Source: Mucor racemosus (Eukaryota > Mucoromycota > Mucoromycetes > Mucorales > Mucoraceae). From it: a DNA stretch of 64,000 nucleotides. The number at the start of each line of letters is the position of its first letter. Positions within the stretch are counted from its first letter, which is position 1. Under the pieces are notes generated by a model. That model searched no databases, was not told the origin of the DNA, and saw only the letters and a list, made by a program, of their open reading frames with translations. This document shows, one piece after another, positions 11,466 to 23,283 of the stretch. Position numbers and translations under genes: made by a program. The stretch lies in the NCBI GenBank assembly GCA_027405735.1, contig JAPEHQ010000023.1, positions 496,001 through 560,000 of the forward strand. The letters run 5' to 3'.

Positions 11466-13360
11466 ATGATGCAATTAGAAGCAGAGCAATCTTCAGAAGC
11501 TTCAAGATTACTGGAGAATATTCAAAATGATTATCAATCAGCAACAAATGGAGATGATTCTTATGACTGGAATGTAGAGATAGATGTCAAAGGGCAAGTG
11601 AACACTGGCCCTGAAGAGGAATTCACTGGATTTTCATTTAAAAAGCTATTACAATACACTGGCCCTGGTAAATTGAACGTTGAAGAGTATTTTATCTTGT
11701 TTTATTAATATTTTAGTTTAGGTTGGTTAATGTAAAATTAAATCAAATTGATATGTATGTTTTTATCAAGTTTAATCATATAATATTCATAGGGCAATCG
11801 CTTATTTAGATCCTGGAAACCTCGAATCTGATTTACAAGCTGGATCTATTGCAGGATACAAGTTGCTATGGCTTTTATTTTGGTCTCATGTTGCTGGTAT
11901 ATAAATATATACATATATTTACATAAAATCGAGATGTTTAATCTAAATTTAACATTAATCATCAGGTTTGGCAATTCAAATTTTATCGCTTAGATTAGGT
12001 GTTGTAACACAAAGCCATCTAGCTCAACTTATTAGAAGAAATTACAATAGACCAGCATCTGTAGCTATTTGGCTATTTACCCAATGTGCTATTATTGGAT
12101 CTGATATTCAAGAAATTATCGGTACAGCAATTGCATTAAAAATCATATTTCGACTTCAATTATGGATTGGTGTCATGATTACAGCAACTGACACCTTTCT
12201 TTTTATGTGGTTACAGCAATATGGCGTTCGTAAAATCGAAATATTCTTCATGTCCTTGATTGGTGTCATGATTGGTTGTTTCTGGCTCGAAATGTTTGCT
12301 TCGAATCCTAGTGTTGAGATGATTATTCGAGGTATTTTGGTTCCAGAGATTCCTGCTGATGCAAAAGTACAAGCTGTAGGTATGGTAGGCGCTGTTATTA
12401 TGCCACATAATATGTTTTTGCATAGGTATGTAAACAATTTGGTTATTTATTTACTTTCTGTTCTTACTAATCACATGCACAGCGCTCTTGTGATGTCTCG
12501 CTCTCTCGGTACTACTCCTACAGAGAATAAAAAGAAGGAAGCCAATTTCTATTTTGCAATTGAATCAACAATTTCATTATTTGTGTCATATTTGATCAAT
12601 TTGGCCGTAGTTGTAGTGTTTGCTCAAGTGTTTTATAAACCTGGTCAGCCAATCACTCAATTACCCGGTTTATATGATGCCTCTGAAGTTCTATCAAGTA
12701 CACTTGGTAAAAGTGCTAAATACTTTTGGGCATTAGGTTTATTAGCAGCTGGTCAATGTTCTACAATGACGGGTACGCTTGCGGGACAATATGTAAGTTT
12801 GTATAGAAAGGGCGATGGCAGAGTATTAATCCCAATATGTATATTAGGTCGTTGAAGGATTTTTAGGGGCTATATTTAAAAAGCAATGGCATCGAGTTGC
12901 ATTAACTCGTGCTATTGCTTTAGTTCCTAGTATGTTGGTTGCTGTATTAGCTGTGGATAGATTTGATACCATGGGTGAATTCTTAAATGTACTTCAAAGG
13001 TAAATGAGTACATTATTAAAATATTCGAGTCGTCTCATCATATTGAACTTGTATTATAATAGTCTGTGCCTTCCTACAGCTGTAATTCCCATTTTGAAAT
13101 TAACAGGATCACAACGAATTATGACTAAAGTATTCAAAAACACTATTGCAACAAGCATTGTATGTTGGATCATTTCCTTTATTGTTATTGGATTTAATGT
13201 ACATCTTGTTATTAACTATCTTGATGAATTGCAATGGCCCTTGTACGCAGTGGTGTTCTGTATCATGTACTTTTCCTTTGTGTTGTACTTGATATATATA
13301 CCCCTGGAGATCCCTGATACCAAGGAGATTGATGAAATAGTATCAGAGCAAGATTTATAA
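11466..13360 (+). CDS. NRAMP/SMF-family divalent metal transporter
   Basis: Proton-coupled Mn2+/Fe2+ transporter of plasma or endosomal membrane. Exons: 11466-11667, 11722-11731, 11793-11896, 11966-12425, 12483-12792, 12848-12999, 13063-13360; 1536 nt, 511 aa, normal for fungal Smf proteins. The 10-nt second exon is needed to read [16 protein letters not shown], and the phases fit exactly. TM1 carries the metal-binding DPGN motif. TM6 carries [12 protein letters not shown], split by an intron after the first His-Ser codon. Other conserved blocks are [42 protein letters not shown] and [18 protein letters not shown]. About 70 N-terminal residues are acidic and cytosolic. Two adjacent Met codons (11466, 11469) could start it. 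Confidence 0.95.
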
Positions 13361-13515
13361 GCTACTTGATCCCGCATACAGTAATTATTCTATACAAATT
13401 GTGTATAGTTTTATAGACAACATTATCCACATGTATATACAAATACATTTTTCATACTACTCACTACTCTTTTTATATAAATATTCAATAGTTTAATAAA
13501 TTTTTATTATGATTA

Positions 13516-13886
13516 TCAAAGACGACCCATATTAAGCTCTGCTGGTTGTCTTCTCTTTGCTAGTGATCCTGAATTAGTAACAGTGTTGTTAAACCGACAT
13601 TGGAGACATACTTTGAGTAATTACAATAGCTTGAAGCTTTGGAACATGTTTAGGACAAAATAATTCACCACCATGATAATGAAAATTAGCAATTGTCAAT
13701 CGACAACCATTATCTTTGCACTAAACAAATCCCGGTTAAACTACCGTTTTTTCATTTAACATTGTTCGTTTTTGTAGTATAAATTACCTTGAAACAATTC
13801 TTGTGATAGATACGATTATTTGCTTCTACCTTTTCAATAACGTAAACCTTTCGAGAACAACTTGCACAACTATCAGAAGTATTCAT
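13516..13886 (-). CDS. Small single-LIM-domain protein
   Basis: 86 aa from three exons on the minus strand: 13886-13788, 13720-13612, 13568-13516. One complete LIM zinc-binding domain fills most of it: CASC, about 17 residues, HKNC, then CKDNGC, then CPKH, giving the two-zinc C/H ligand pattern. The first exon ends exactly after FK, so the third ligand cysteine comes from exon 2. A short basic tail (LAKRRQPAELNMGRL) follows. Single-LIM proteins are protein-protein adaptors, often at actin; which role applies is not shown. Convergent with NRAMP, stops about 155 bp apart. Confidence 0.88.
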
Positions 13887-13908
13887 TATTTTATATATTG
13901 TATGTATT

Positions 13909-13951
<43 letters not shown>

Positions 13952-14338
13952 AAAGGGAATGTTGTTGCAAAATGTATTATATGTGTTTGATTTCTAATGC
14001 TTCTAATGTGCTGCTGATGCTATTAATATGATAATGTACCATATCTAAATTTATCATTAGGAGTCAACATGTTCTTTTTTGCTTCTCCTCCTCCCCTGGA
14101 TACACTAATATATAAACGCATTGGTAGCACACATCGTTTAGAAACAGTTGTTGTTTAATGTACATTTTGTTTATATGTTATACATATTAACAAGTGACGT
14201 GTGGGTGTCTGATCAACATTCTCTACGGTGCTATAGTACTATATAGTTTCAAGCAAGAAGCATCCCACATTACAAATCCCTTTTCTTCTTTCTTTCTTTC
14301 TTTTTTTCACTTTCTTTGTACATTCAAATTTTCCCCTG

Positions 14339-14371
<33 letters not shown>

Positions 14372-14593
14372 CAAAGTTTAAGAAACATATCCTCCCCCCC
14401 TTTTTTTTATTTTGTATAGCTTTTTGCCCTTTGGATTTATAACATTCTGCTTTAGATTGGTTTTATTTCAATACAAATATATATAGATTCATCGGAATTC
14501 CTCTTCTCCTCCATCCCCTGAGAGAAGATCACAGAAACAAAGATTTGTTAAATCAAAGAGAGGACTCAATATATCTTGAAAAACGAGTTTGAA
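13887..14593. promoter_or_regulatory. Divergent promoter region LIM (-) / CCDC6-like (+), with simple repeats
   Basis: 707 bp. An AAAG/AG microsatellite at about 13910-13954 lies 25-70 bp upstream of the LIM start, so its transcript leader would begin CU-rich. A CTTT run lies at about 14283-14310, a 29-T homopolymer at 14341-14369, and a C7T8 tract at 14394-14408. No TATA box is evident. Confidence 0.5.
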
Positions 14594-16288
14594 ATGAGCT
14601 CTTTGCATGTAGAAGAAGAAAAAATTGCAAGTACAACCACGTGTACTACAACACAACATCCTGGTTCTGATAAATTGACATTTATGGTAAAATATCCATT
14701 GTCAAAAAAGAGATAGAAATTAACTGACTTTAATCTTGTATGAAGGAGGGATACATCCGAAAATACCTTGATTCAGACATGACAACAAAAGATGACTATA
14801 TTCATCACATTTCTACAATTGAGGATATCGATAATCTTCGACAAGAAACAAAGAAATTATATGTGCAATATAATCAACAAGCAATTCTCATTAAAAAGTT
14901 AGAGTTTGAATTAGAGATGGAGCAAGGCCATACAAATATTTTACGCCATGATAACCAAACCCTTAAAAAGACTGCAGTTGATATGTCAGTTTTAAGTGAA
15001 CAAGAAGAAGAGTTCATATCCAACAAATTACTCAAGCACATAACAGGATTGAAGAAAGAAAAAGGGGAGCTTTTGATTCAAGTTGAACAAGAAGAAGAGT
15101 GGCTAACCAACATGTTACAAAAAAAATTAGTACAGGTATGGTTATATTGTAGAATAAAATCATCTCATTTATGTATAGTGTTTTATTTAACCATGAGATC
15201 AAAAGCTTCAAAAGGAAAAAATAGACCTGGAAAATACTTTGGAACAAGAGCAAGAGTACATGGTAAACAGATTACAAAAACAATTGGAATTACTTCGTCA
15301 ACAACAAACTTCACCTATTCCTTCTCGACATGATTCTTTCACTTCACTACCTTCAAGTCCTGTTGTTACTGCTGCGTTAACAGGAGGTATATCATCTCCA
15401 TCATTAGGGTAAAAAAAAAAGAGCTCACATACCTACCATTTTCATTATATTAATATCATATGCGTAGCGCTTCGAGAAAATGGTCTAGTGCGTCAATAAC
15501 AGCACCTACTACAACTGCTGCTACACCAATTACACCAAGGCAACTCAATGATCCCGTTTTACCTGCTCCTCCGGGTTTAGTAGAAGTACTCAAATATGAA
15601 TTGGTTAATTTGAAGGCGAGAGCATTAGAAATGGAAAAAGAATGCAAGTATACAATAACACAAGTAATTGAATTTAGCATTAATGCAATTTAACAAATAG
15701 ATTATCAAAAGCATCAGCAATGCAACAAGTACAAAACTGAATTGATCCAGTTCAGAAAAGAAAATAACCTATCCCTTGAAGACATAGATGACGGGTAAAG
15801 TGTTTAATATCATGTGTGTTTGTGTAGTGTAACAATAGCCATGCATAATGATGATTAACATTTAAAAAACTTTGTTTTACTGTATATTAGTCGACTTCCT
15901 CGAGTATTTAGAGCATTACATGTTTCACAAAATAATGAAAAACAGGTATTACAGCATAGCATCTATTTTCAAGATACATAAATGGTGTTCACACATGTAT
16001 ATTATTCATTAGGGACGTCGCTCTGCTTCTAATTCATCTCAAAGGTCCGCTACTACTACATCTGCAATTCCTCCTCTGAGTTTAGATCAATTTGAATCTA
16101 CTTATATCAATTCTTCTTACAGCTTTGTTTCCCCACAGTCAATCCCGGGAAGTAATACGAGTCGATCACCTTCTGTAAGTTCGTCTGCGAGTAGTAGTTT
16201 GCAAAGAAATAGCGCTTCCTCAAGAAGAGTATCTGGAAGTTTATTTGGTTTGAATGCAACTCCACCACAACATCCACCACAATTGTAA
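14594..16288 (+). CDS. CCDC6-like (DUF2046) coiled-coil protein
   Basis: 431 aa from seven exons: 14594-14686, 14746-15135, 15206-15408, 15468-15663, 15712-15794, 15891-15945, 16013-16288. The core is a long coiled coil (about residues 55-205) with the family signature repeats EQEEEFISNKL, QEEEWLTNMLQKKL and LENTLEQEQEYMVNRLQKQLE, very close to the animal CCDC6 blocks. A proline/serine linker, a second short helix (VEVLKYELVNLKARALEMEKE) and a Ser-rich C-terminal tail follow. Animal CCDC6 is a phosphoprotein involved in DNA-damage signalling and CREB repression; the fungal role is unknown. The fifth exon boundary (acceptor at 15710-15711) is the weakest choice, made because it alone keeps the frame. 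Confidence 0.88.
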
Positions 16289-17089
16289 AATGATAATCAC
16301 ATCCCTTTATTTTGCACAAATCATAAGTTGACACTGTGGAATTGCCAAACTCATATCTCGATATATGTATAAAATGAATAAATTTAATTTAAAATGTAAT
16401 ATTAGTCATTGAATAGCCTTGAAGAGAAAAAAAAAATATCAATATTTCGATTCTCAGTCCACCACATGAAAATAATCAAAGAATATATTTTGGCCCTAGA
16501 TCAAATATTTTTAACATTTAGCGTAATATATCGCAGGTAACATGAAATGGACGAGGTATGGTAAGTATTAGAGTAGTTTTTGTTATATACTACAATGTAC
16601 TGAGATCAAATCCTTGTCAGTAAACCTGCTCCTTTAATAACATATTTTAATAATTTTATTTATATTTATTTTTATCTTATAGAAGCTAAACAACTGTGCT
16701 ACATAATATTTAATTGGGCTTCTTTTTAATTGACAAATCAGTAAAAGAAATATGTACATATTCACTTTATATGTAAAAGAACACTGTGTTTGGTTTTGTT
16801 ATACTTTATAATTGACAAACAATACTGACTGCGATACATTCCGAAAAGTTATACTTCACAAGTCAGGATAGATTTTGATATTTCCTTCGTAGGTACCTAG
16901 AGTAAAATTTGAATTTTGTCAAAAAATTCAATTTTCATAGTTTTCAATCTTCAAAATCGAGGCGTGCCCTCTTTTCTATAATTAACCTCATATTAAAATT
17001 TTTGTAGTATATACCTTAGACACTTTTAAATAGATTTGAATTGGCCGCATTATGCTACCTAATCCCAAATTTATTTTATATCTCACCAA

Positions 17090-17440
17090 AGACTCAAAAA
17101 CGCGTAAAATTCACTGCTTTTTTCATGAAACTGGGCCCCACTTTTCATCCCTGCTCTATTTTTTTTTTTCACCAAATAACACCAAGAAATAATTATATGT
17201 CAATGTACCTGAGATGTTCAACTTTAATTCAAAAATGAGTATCCGGAAATATCCTACTTTTTGCAGTTGGTATTAATTTTTCGGTGCTAAGGTTTCAGAT
17301 TTTTACGCGTATTTCACTGCTAAAATTAAAAACTTTGAGGCTTCATATATTTGTAAAAAATTAAACTATACTAAAAACTTTTAGTACTTGTTTTGAAACG
17401 CTCAATAACATATTTTAATATTGAAATGAACTAAACTAGA
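17090..17440 (+). repeat. Degenerate dispersed repeat, family 1, copy a
   Basis: Aligns by eye with 61650-61995 read on the minus strand: shared landmarks in order are TTTTCATCCCT, CTGAGATGTT, AGTATCCGGAAATATCC, TTTTTGCAGTTG, CGCGTATTTCACTG and CTTCATAT. A shorter match is at 28690-28870. No coding frame survives. Confidence 0.75.
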
Positions 17441-18591
17441 TTCCCATCATAAAATTCCTAAAATTGAATGTCATCTCATTGGAATCCTTTAAATAAATAT
17501 TTTGTTGTACCGTTATACCTATACATATTTGATGTATCATCATTCTTAACCCGGATGTCAAACTTAAAAGTAAAACAGTAGCTCACGAACCAAAATTCAA
17601 GTCAATTAAACATCAATGAAACCACGATTCCGGCATAATGTTCCAGCATGATATTCCTTTATCATGCATCTTTTTACCAATAGCCGCTAAATTTTTAGCA
17701 TCATACAATTCGAAAGTTGTGTTCCCTTTCCCTAAAAGTCCATATAATATCCAAATGCTGTAACATCAATGCAATGTTTCTGTTTCCATTTTTGTTTATA
17801 AAATTCTCTAAACAGTTTTTGAATAGTTAACCCAATGAACGTCAAAATACGCTGGTCTTGTCTTGATTTTGCTGTAATTGAGTTGCTTTTTTGTAATAAA
17901 TGCTTCAGATTTGGCAGTGGAGTGATTCATATTTAACTATAAGCTCTTGAAATTTACTTAGTACGTTAATAAGGATGGGGCTTTTGTCTACAGTTTCTTG
18001 ATAGATGCTGATTAGTTTAATGCAAAATTTACATTTCATACATATAAGTAACTTAATACGCTTCCGTGTTATTAATTATATGCAAGAAAAAGCATGGTTG
18101 TTTGACATTTGATAGGATAAGGAATGGGAATCTCAAAAATTTTCGGTGCATTATGTATCACTCTTGATCTATTATCTAATAAATGTACACATTTCCTGAT
18201 AAGATGAGTATTTTACATTAATTTACAACCTGGTCAAGAAGTAAAAGTACAATAGTTTAATTCAAAAATACACTAATCCAAATTTTGAGGATTTTCTCCC
18301 AGCCTTGAACTAGATATTGGAATAATCTGTTTTTTTGAGAATATTTTACAAAATGCGAAGAACTCGTGCCAATTTTTTGTTTCGTTTCCGACCTAATAAA
18401 TTTACACCTAAACGCCCTGTTTTACAAACAATGCCTACTTATTGAGCTTGAATGTTTTTCGAGTTATAATACGAAAGGTAGCTCAAAATCGCTCAAAGTA
18501 AGCTCTAATGAATTGCAGAAGCATCCATTAATAATCCTATATTATTCTTGGACATTTTTACGATCATAAAAAAATCGATGATTTCGACCAA

Positions 18592-18619
18592 TTTTCCATG
18601 AGGTATCCCTCATGGAAAA
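18592..18619. repeat. Palindrome, 12-bp arms with 4-nt spacer
   Basis: TTTTCCATGAGG, spacer TATC, then CCTCATGGAAAA: arms are perfectly complementary. A related perfect palindrome is at 38748-38765 inside a homologous repeat. Confidence 0.85.
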
Positions 18620-18969
18620 TGGAGGAAATCGGTTAATGCGATTTTTCTCACAAAAACCAACATTTTTTACTAAGGTAAGTTATAATACAAAATGTTTGTA
18701 TAATTCATATCCTTTATTTTCGAGCATTGAATTGAGTGTTACTTATCTTAAAAATAGACTTTTGTGGCAAAAACTGATTTTAGGTTTTTCAAAGATAACC
18801 TTTTACAGAGCCATTCAATCCGTGTAAGCTAATATCATCAAATAGAATATTCAAATATGTATCAAAAAGATTAAAACCTCAAAGCAATTCAAATACCTTT
18901 TTCTCCATAAAAGTGTTGAAAAGCATTTTTTTTTTTTTTTTTTTTGGAATGTCGAATGAATCATTTCAA

Positions 18970-19200
18970 AATTATGGGGTTCAAGGTCCGCTACACTCAA
19001 AAACAGCTTCGGTTATTTTTAGTGAATTTGATCGTTTTTAAGGCATTCAAATGATTGCTACGCACCCAAAACAGACGATTTTTTTAAATCAGTAAAGTTT
19101 TGAATATTTTCTAGCATCAGTTGAATTATCCTTTTGTGTTTATTGTAATATTGACTACTGAAAATATTGCATACTTCGATTTTGAAGTTTTGAACACACT
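18970..19200 (+). repeat. Degenerate dispersed repeat, family 2, copy a
   Basis: Matches the minus strand of about 38160-38340; shared landmarks include ACGCACCCAAAACAGA, TTTTGAATATTTTCTA, TTTATTGTAATA and GAAAATATTGC. Clear common origin, heavily diverged. Confidence 0.75.
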
Positions 19201-20266
19201 TAATAAACGTTGACAAACCAATTAGTAAATTAATCAAATGTTTTAATACATATAATAGCCAAAGAAAATATATAGATGTGCTCGTCCTTAACACAATAGT
19301 TTGTTCCAGCTCAAAAGGTAATTTGGTCAACATCCGATATTTCGGTGCTAATGATTGGCAGCAAACTACGCCTATCAATGCTAATATTCAGTGAGAAGAT
19401 CAGCGTTTCATAACAAAATGGCTCTACTGGATTGTCTCATGAATTGAAATATTTTTTATTTTTGTTATTGCATGTAATTATAATGAAGGATATCATATGA
19501 AAATCGTTCTGGAGGAAAGGGAGCAAATAAGGGGCGTTGGGTAACATTTTGTTTATAAATGAAAATTCCCATCAAAATGAACCTTAAGCAAAAGAGGCAA
19601 TGATACTTATGGGATCATATGATTTTTGGTCAGAGTTATAAAAGATCTTAATGAATTGTTTATTGTAGCACCAAATAATGGAAAGCGTTTCATGTTTTGT
19701 GGATTTCCGAGGAACCAAAAAGTCGGTATTTTTTGCTAGACACCTTGTTTTAAAAAGAGGATTTTTTTAATTCAATACAACTAGATAAAGATAAAAAAAA
19801 TACATTAGATTAATACTTAGTATGTAAGGATGCTCCAAAGATTTTTTGGTTTGAGATTAGTACACTAGTCCCAATCAATTGATGATTTTTTTTACAGCTG
19901 CTTCAAAATTGTTATTTTTGCGGTTCATGCAAAAAAGGGAACGCTTTGACTCTTGGAAACATGTATTGACATTTTAGATGTTATTACAGGAAAAAGAGAG
20001 AGAGAGAAAGGATCGATTGGTATTAAAAAATAAAGATCAAAACAATATCTTTTATTCCATGAATATAAGATATTGAAACGTTTTGCTTTAAGATTTTTTT
20101 TTTATTGTTTACAGTTAGTAATGTTAAAATTCAGCTTAAATTGGTTGCAGTTTGCTTTGCATTTACCACCCCCAAGATGTAACGTATATAATCAATCCAC
20201 CATAGCATCTCATCATAAGCTACTTGACTTGTTTTGATAATTTTTTTTTTTACAATAAACAGAAGC

Positions 20267-20274
20267 TATATAAA
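20267..20274 (+). promoter_or_regulatory. TATA box of the 583-aa protein gene
   Basis: TATATAAA, 94-101 bp upstream of the start at 20368. The paralogous gene at 25398 has the same box at 25270-25277. Confidence 0.7.
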
Positions 20275-20367
20275 GAGGGTAGTTTTTGATTGCCATCTAT
20301 TGTCCTTTATTCCTCTTTTCAAATACTTTTTATAATATCAAATCCTCAAGGTCTCAATTCTATCAAG

Positions 20368-22119
20368 ATGTTTGATCAATTATTAAAGCGTTATTCTCCT
20401 TTTACAAATCTCTGCGACGATGTTCCCACCGTTTTCCAACATCCTGACAATAGGCCAACCTACTCTGCTAGTGAAAATGTTGGCTGTTCTGTTACTATGA
20501 ATGAAAGTGAAGAACATGATTTCATGGTTGTTGATAAGATGTTGGCATCTGAAAACTTTGCTATTCAAACTGAAAAGCCTGTTGTCGATACTGCTATTTG
20601 CTCTCCTTTAGTTAGTTCTAACTCTCATAGTGATGTCTCTGTATTGGATGACATTGAAGAAGACTTCATGGTCGTTGACAAGCCTCAAACTGAAAATCTC
20701 GCTAAAACTGCTATCAATTCTGCTCCTGATGCTGTATTGAATAACGGTAATTCTAATGGTACTTGTTCTATTATCGATGAAACTGAGGAAGACTTTTTCA
20801 TGGTTGATAAACAAGAAACTCAATCTGCTAAATGTGCTCTCTCTGTAAATCACTCTGTTGGTGCTATTGATAATGTTACTGTTGCTACTACTCGTTCTGA
20901 TTCTAATGAGTTTGTTATTATTGAACAAATTGATTACAATCCTTTTGCTGGTAACACTGATGGTGGTCGTATCTTGGGTGAAATTGAAAGATATTTCATG
21001 ACTATTGACAATCCAATGAATTATGTTGATCCCAATTCTCGTTTGACAAAGCCTATTTCAACTGAAATTGGTACATCTGGTATTTTCATTGATAACTCTG
21101 CTACTACTCCTGCTATTTGTTTGGTTGATCATCTTGGTAACTTTTCTGCTGTTCCTGTTATCTTGTTCAAATATATCTGCATTATTGCTACCGCTAGTCC
21201 TCGTTTGGTTAATTGTCTTGCCTTCTCTACTGCTGCCCCTAATGTTGATAATGAATTTGTTCTTGTTAATGAATCACCAAATGCTGCTGCTAGACCTATT
21301 CCTTTAGTTAAGCATATTCGTAAATTTGCTGTTTTTCCAAGCTACTTGGTTGGTCGCCTTTGTATTTTCACTACTGCCAATGCTGCTCGTTGCGTCTTTA
21401 AAATGTCTGCTGCTGTCTCTCGTTCTAATCTTGTGCGTAAATCATTTCGTACATTTACTGCTGCTCGTAATTCAACGGTTAATGACCTCTATAAAATGGC
21501 TTCTACTCCTATTCATTTGGTTAATTGTGTTGGTGCCACAATTGCCAATGTCAAAGTAAATGCTACTAGAAAATCTGCTGCTATTTCTAGTTCTGGTCCT
21601 ATGGCTGAATCATTATATAAATTTGCTGCTTTCCGTACTTCAATGGCCAATGGTCTTTATAAAATTGCTATTACTCCTGTGTGTTTGGTTAAACGTCTTG
21701 TTTTCTCTGCTTATGCTTCTACTCATATCAATGCTCCAGCATATGCGCGTGCTAATGGTGCTCGTCGTGCTCCCAAAAAGTCTACAACTGTCCTTGGGTC
21801 TGGTTTAGTTACTAAATCCTTGCGTAAAATTGCTGCTGCTCATACTTCAATGGCTAACTGCCTTTATATAATTGCTATCACTCCTGGTCACTTGGTTCAT
21901 TGTATTGGCGTCAACATTGCTAATGCCAATGGTAATGCTTGTAGAAAATCTCCTGCTGTTTCTACTGCTGGTCCAATGACTAAAACCTTGCATACATTTG
22001 CTGCTGGTCGTACTTTCATGGTAAATGGTCTCTATAAAACCGCTGCTACCCCTGCCCAATTACTCAATTATGTTGGTGCCACAATTGGTATTTCCAAGAA
22101 AAATATCACCAGAAGATAA
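20368..22119 (+). CDS. Novel 583-aa protein with acidic F-x-x-[VI] motifs and 56-aa C-terminal repeats (paralogue A)
   Basis: Not a family I recognise. Start placed at 20368 rather than the upstream Met at 20290, because MFDQLLKRYSPFTNL aligns with the start of the paralogue at 25398 (MFDFLLKPFSPLTSF) and the TATA box then sits about 100 bp upstream. The acidic N-terminal half holds six motifs of type acidic-F-x-x-[VI]: DFMVV (52), DFMVV (100), DFFMV (143), EFVII (182), YFMTI (210), EFVLV (297). A YNPFAG block at 190-195 is shared with the paralogue. Residues 347-583 are four tandem basic repeats of 56, 69, 56 and 56 aa, each with a K/R-rich start, a central LYK-x(3)-TP and a hydrophobic LV. 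No signal peptide or clear membrane span. T-ending codons (GCT, ACT, GTT) dominate as in THI4, which suggests high expression. Confidence 0.82.
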   Translation: MFDQLLKRYSPFTNLCDDVPTVFQHPDNRPTYSASENVGCSVTMNESEEHDFMVVDKMLASENFAIQTEKPVVDTAICSPLVSSNSHSDVSVLDDIEEDFMVVDKPQTENLAKTAINSAPDAVLNNGNSNGTCSIIDETEEDFFMVDKQETQSAKCALSVNHSVGAIDNVTVATTRSDSNEFVIIEQIDYNPFAGNTDGGRILGEIERYFMTIDNPMNYVDPNSRLTKPISTEIGTSGIFIDNSATTPAICLVDHLGNFSAVPVILFKYICIIATASPRLVNCLAFSTAAPNVDNEFVLVNESPNAAARPIPLVKHIRKFAVFPSYLVGRLCIFTTANAARCVFKMSAAVSRSNLVRKSFRTFTAARNSTVNDLYKMASTPIHLVNCVGATIANVKVNATRKSAAISSSGPMAESLYKFAAFRTSMANGLYKIAITPVCLVKRLVFSAYASTHINAPAYARANGARRAPKKSTTVLGSGLVTKSLRKIAAAHTSMANCLYIIAITPGHLVHCIGVNIANANGNACRKSPAVSTAGPMTKTLHTFAAGRTFMVNGLYKTAATPAQLLNYVGATIGISKKNITRR

Positions 22120-23283
22120 TTCTTTATTTATTTCTCTTCATTTCTTTTTCATTGTACAAAGCAAAATTATTTTACAGCATTATAAATATCTTAAATAGTA
22201 TCAGTATTAATAAAAATTAACGTTAAAACTATATATAATTGTTCTATATTTTCAAATTTGACATAAATATCAATTACAATGGTTGATGCTTTACGCGTTT
22301 TTTTGATAAATAACATGTAGATGTTCTTTTTTTCATTTTAGTGGGGGTCCTCACAATGAAAAACTTTTTCTGTATGACAAAATCAAGTAGTACAAATGAG
22401 AAAAAAAAACGGAAGCATATTCTTTGATCCCCCCCCCCCTCTAACAGTTGCTTTTGATGTCTTAAAAATGCTGCGCTATCGATTTCCTTGATAATCAATC
22501 ATTTCCTTTCAGAGCCTAGTTTGTAAAATCGTGGGTATTCGTCAATATTACAGTTAAAGAATGGGAGAGAAGGATTTGAAGAGTCTCTGAAAATTTAAAA
22601 AACTGATATGTAAATCTATGCTTGCATTGTATATTAAAAGATAGTATATGGCTGCAATCATAACTAAATTAAGCTTATTAAATGTTATTTTTATGTTACT
22701 ATACCAAATCCTGAACCTCAACTAAAAGAAATCACACATATCTGCGTATCGTTTTGAAACTTTTTTTTTTATTCTAGATATGATGTGGTGTACCTTGAAG
22801 AAGGCTTCGCGTCTAGCACATTTCTTTACCATGCTAAATACTATGGCATCTCGGAATATGTATATCGTGTTTGCAAAACTGAGACTTAGTTTGGTTTTAA
22901 ATTTTTTTCGAAGGCTGATGAGATTATTTAAAAAGTTGAAACGTTATGGATGCACTCTTCAGCCCATGAAAATACTTGCAATATTTTTCTCATTGCAACA
23001 TTATTGCAAATTTTGGCTATTTTATCAAATTTTCGTAAGGATATCGAGTGTTTCTGTGTTTGAAAATCAAATTACGGCTTCGGTAAAAGATTGCATGAAC
23101 ATGAACGAGATCGAAAATGTATCCTTATCACATTCTTAAATAAGCACATTCTCATCTTTTAAGCATTTTGCATATATAGCTAAACATTTATGAGCAATAT
23201 ATTTCAAGGATGTATTTGATTTTATGTAAGATTGAATGGTATATATATATACAGATTATATTTAAAATGATGCAGATGTAGTC
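22120..23283. other. Convergent spacer, no supported gene
   Basis: Between the stop of the 583-aa protein (+) and the stop of the BRAP2-like gene (-). Holds a C11 tract at 22429-22439. A 119-codon open frame at 22780-23139 (+) has no family resemblance and is flanked by AT-rich sequence. Confidence 0.5.

Larger units (their letters stand above)
16289..20367. other. Gene-poor spacer with decayed dispersed repeats
   Basis: About 4 kb with no supported gene. It contains copies of degenerate repeats (about 17.09-17.44, 18.59-18.68 and 18.97-19.20 kb, annotated separately). The minus strand at about 17.64-18.03 kb has two stretches of about 40 open codons with protein-like composition separated by stops, possibly an eroded coding relic. 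The last 130 bp hold the promoter of the next gene. Confidence 0.5.

Noticed and set aside
11226..11474. Minus-strand frame with Ser-Arg/Ser-Lys repeats resembling an SR protein
   Set aside because: It is the reverse strand of the CU-hexamer microsatellite; all three frames of such a repeat stay open.
20290..20367. Upstream Met giving a 609-aa version of paralogue A with a hydrophobic start
   Set aside because: It lies only about 15 bp after the TATA box, and the paralogue aligns from MFDQLLK onward, so the hydrophobic stretch is leader sequence and not a signal peptide.
22780..23139. 119-codon plus-strand frame
   Set aside because: Hydrophobic/Lys-rich composition as expected from AT-rich DNA, no motif, no TATA-linked start and no similarity to the neighbouring paralogues beyond chance.
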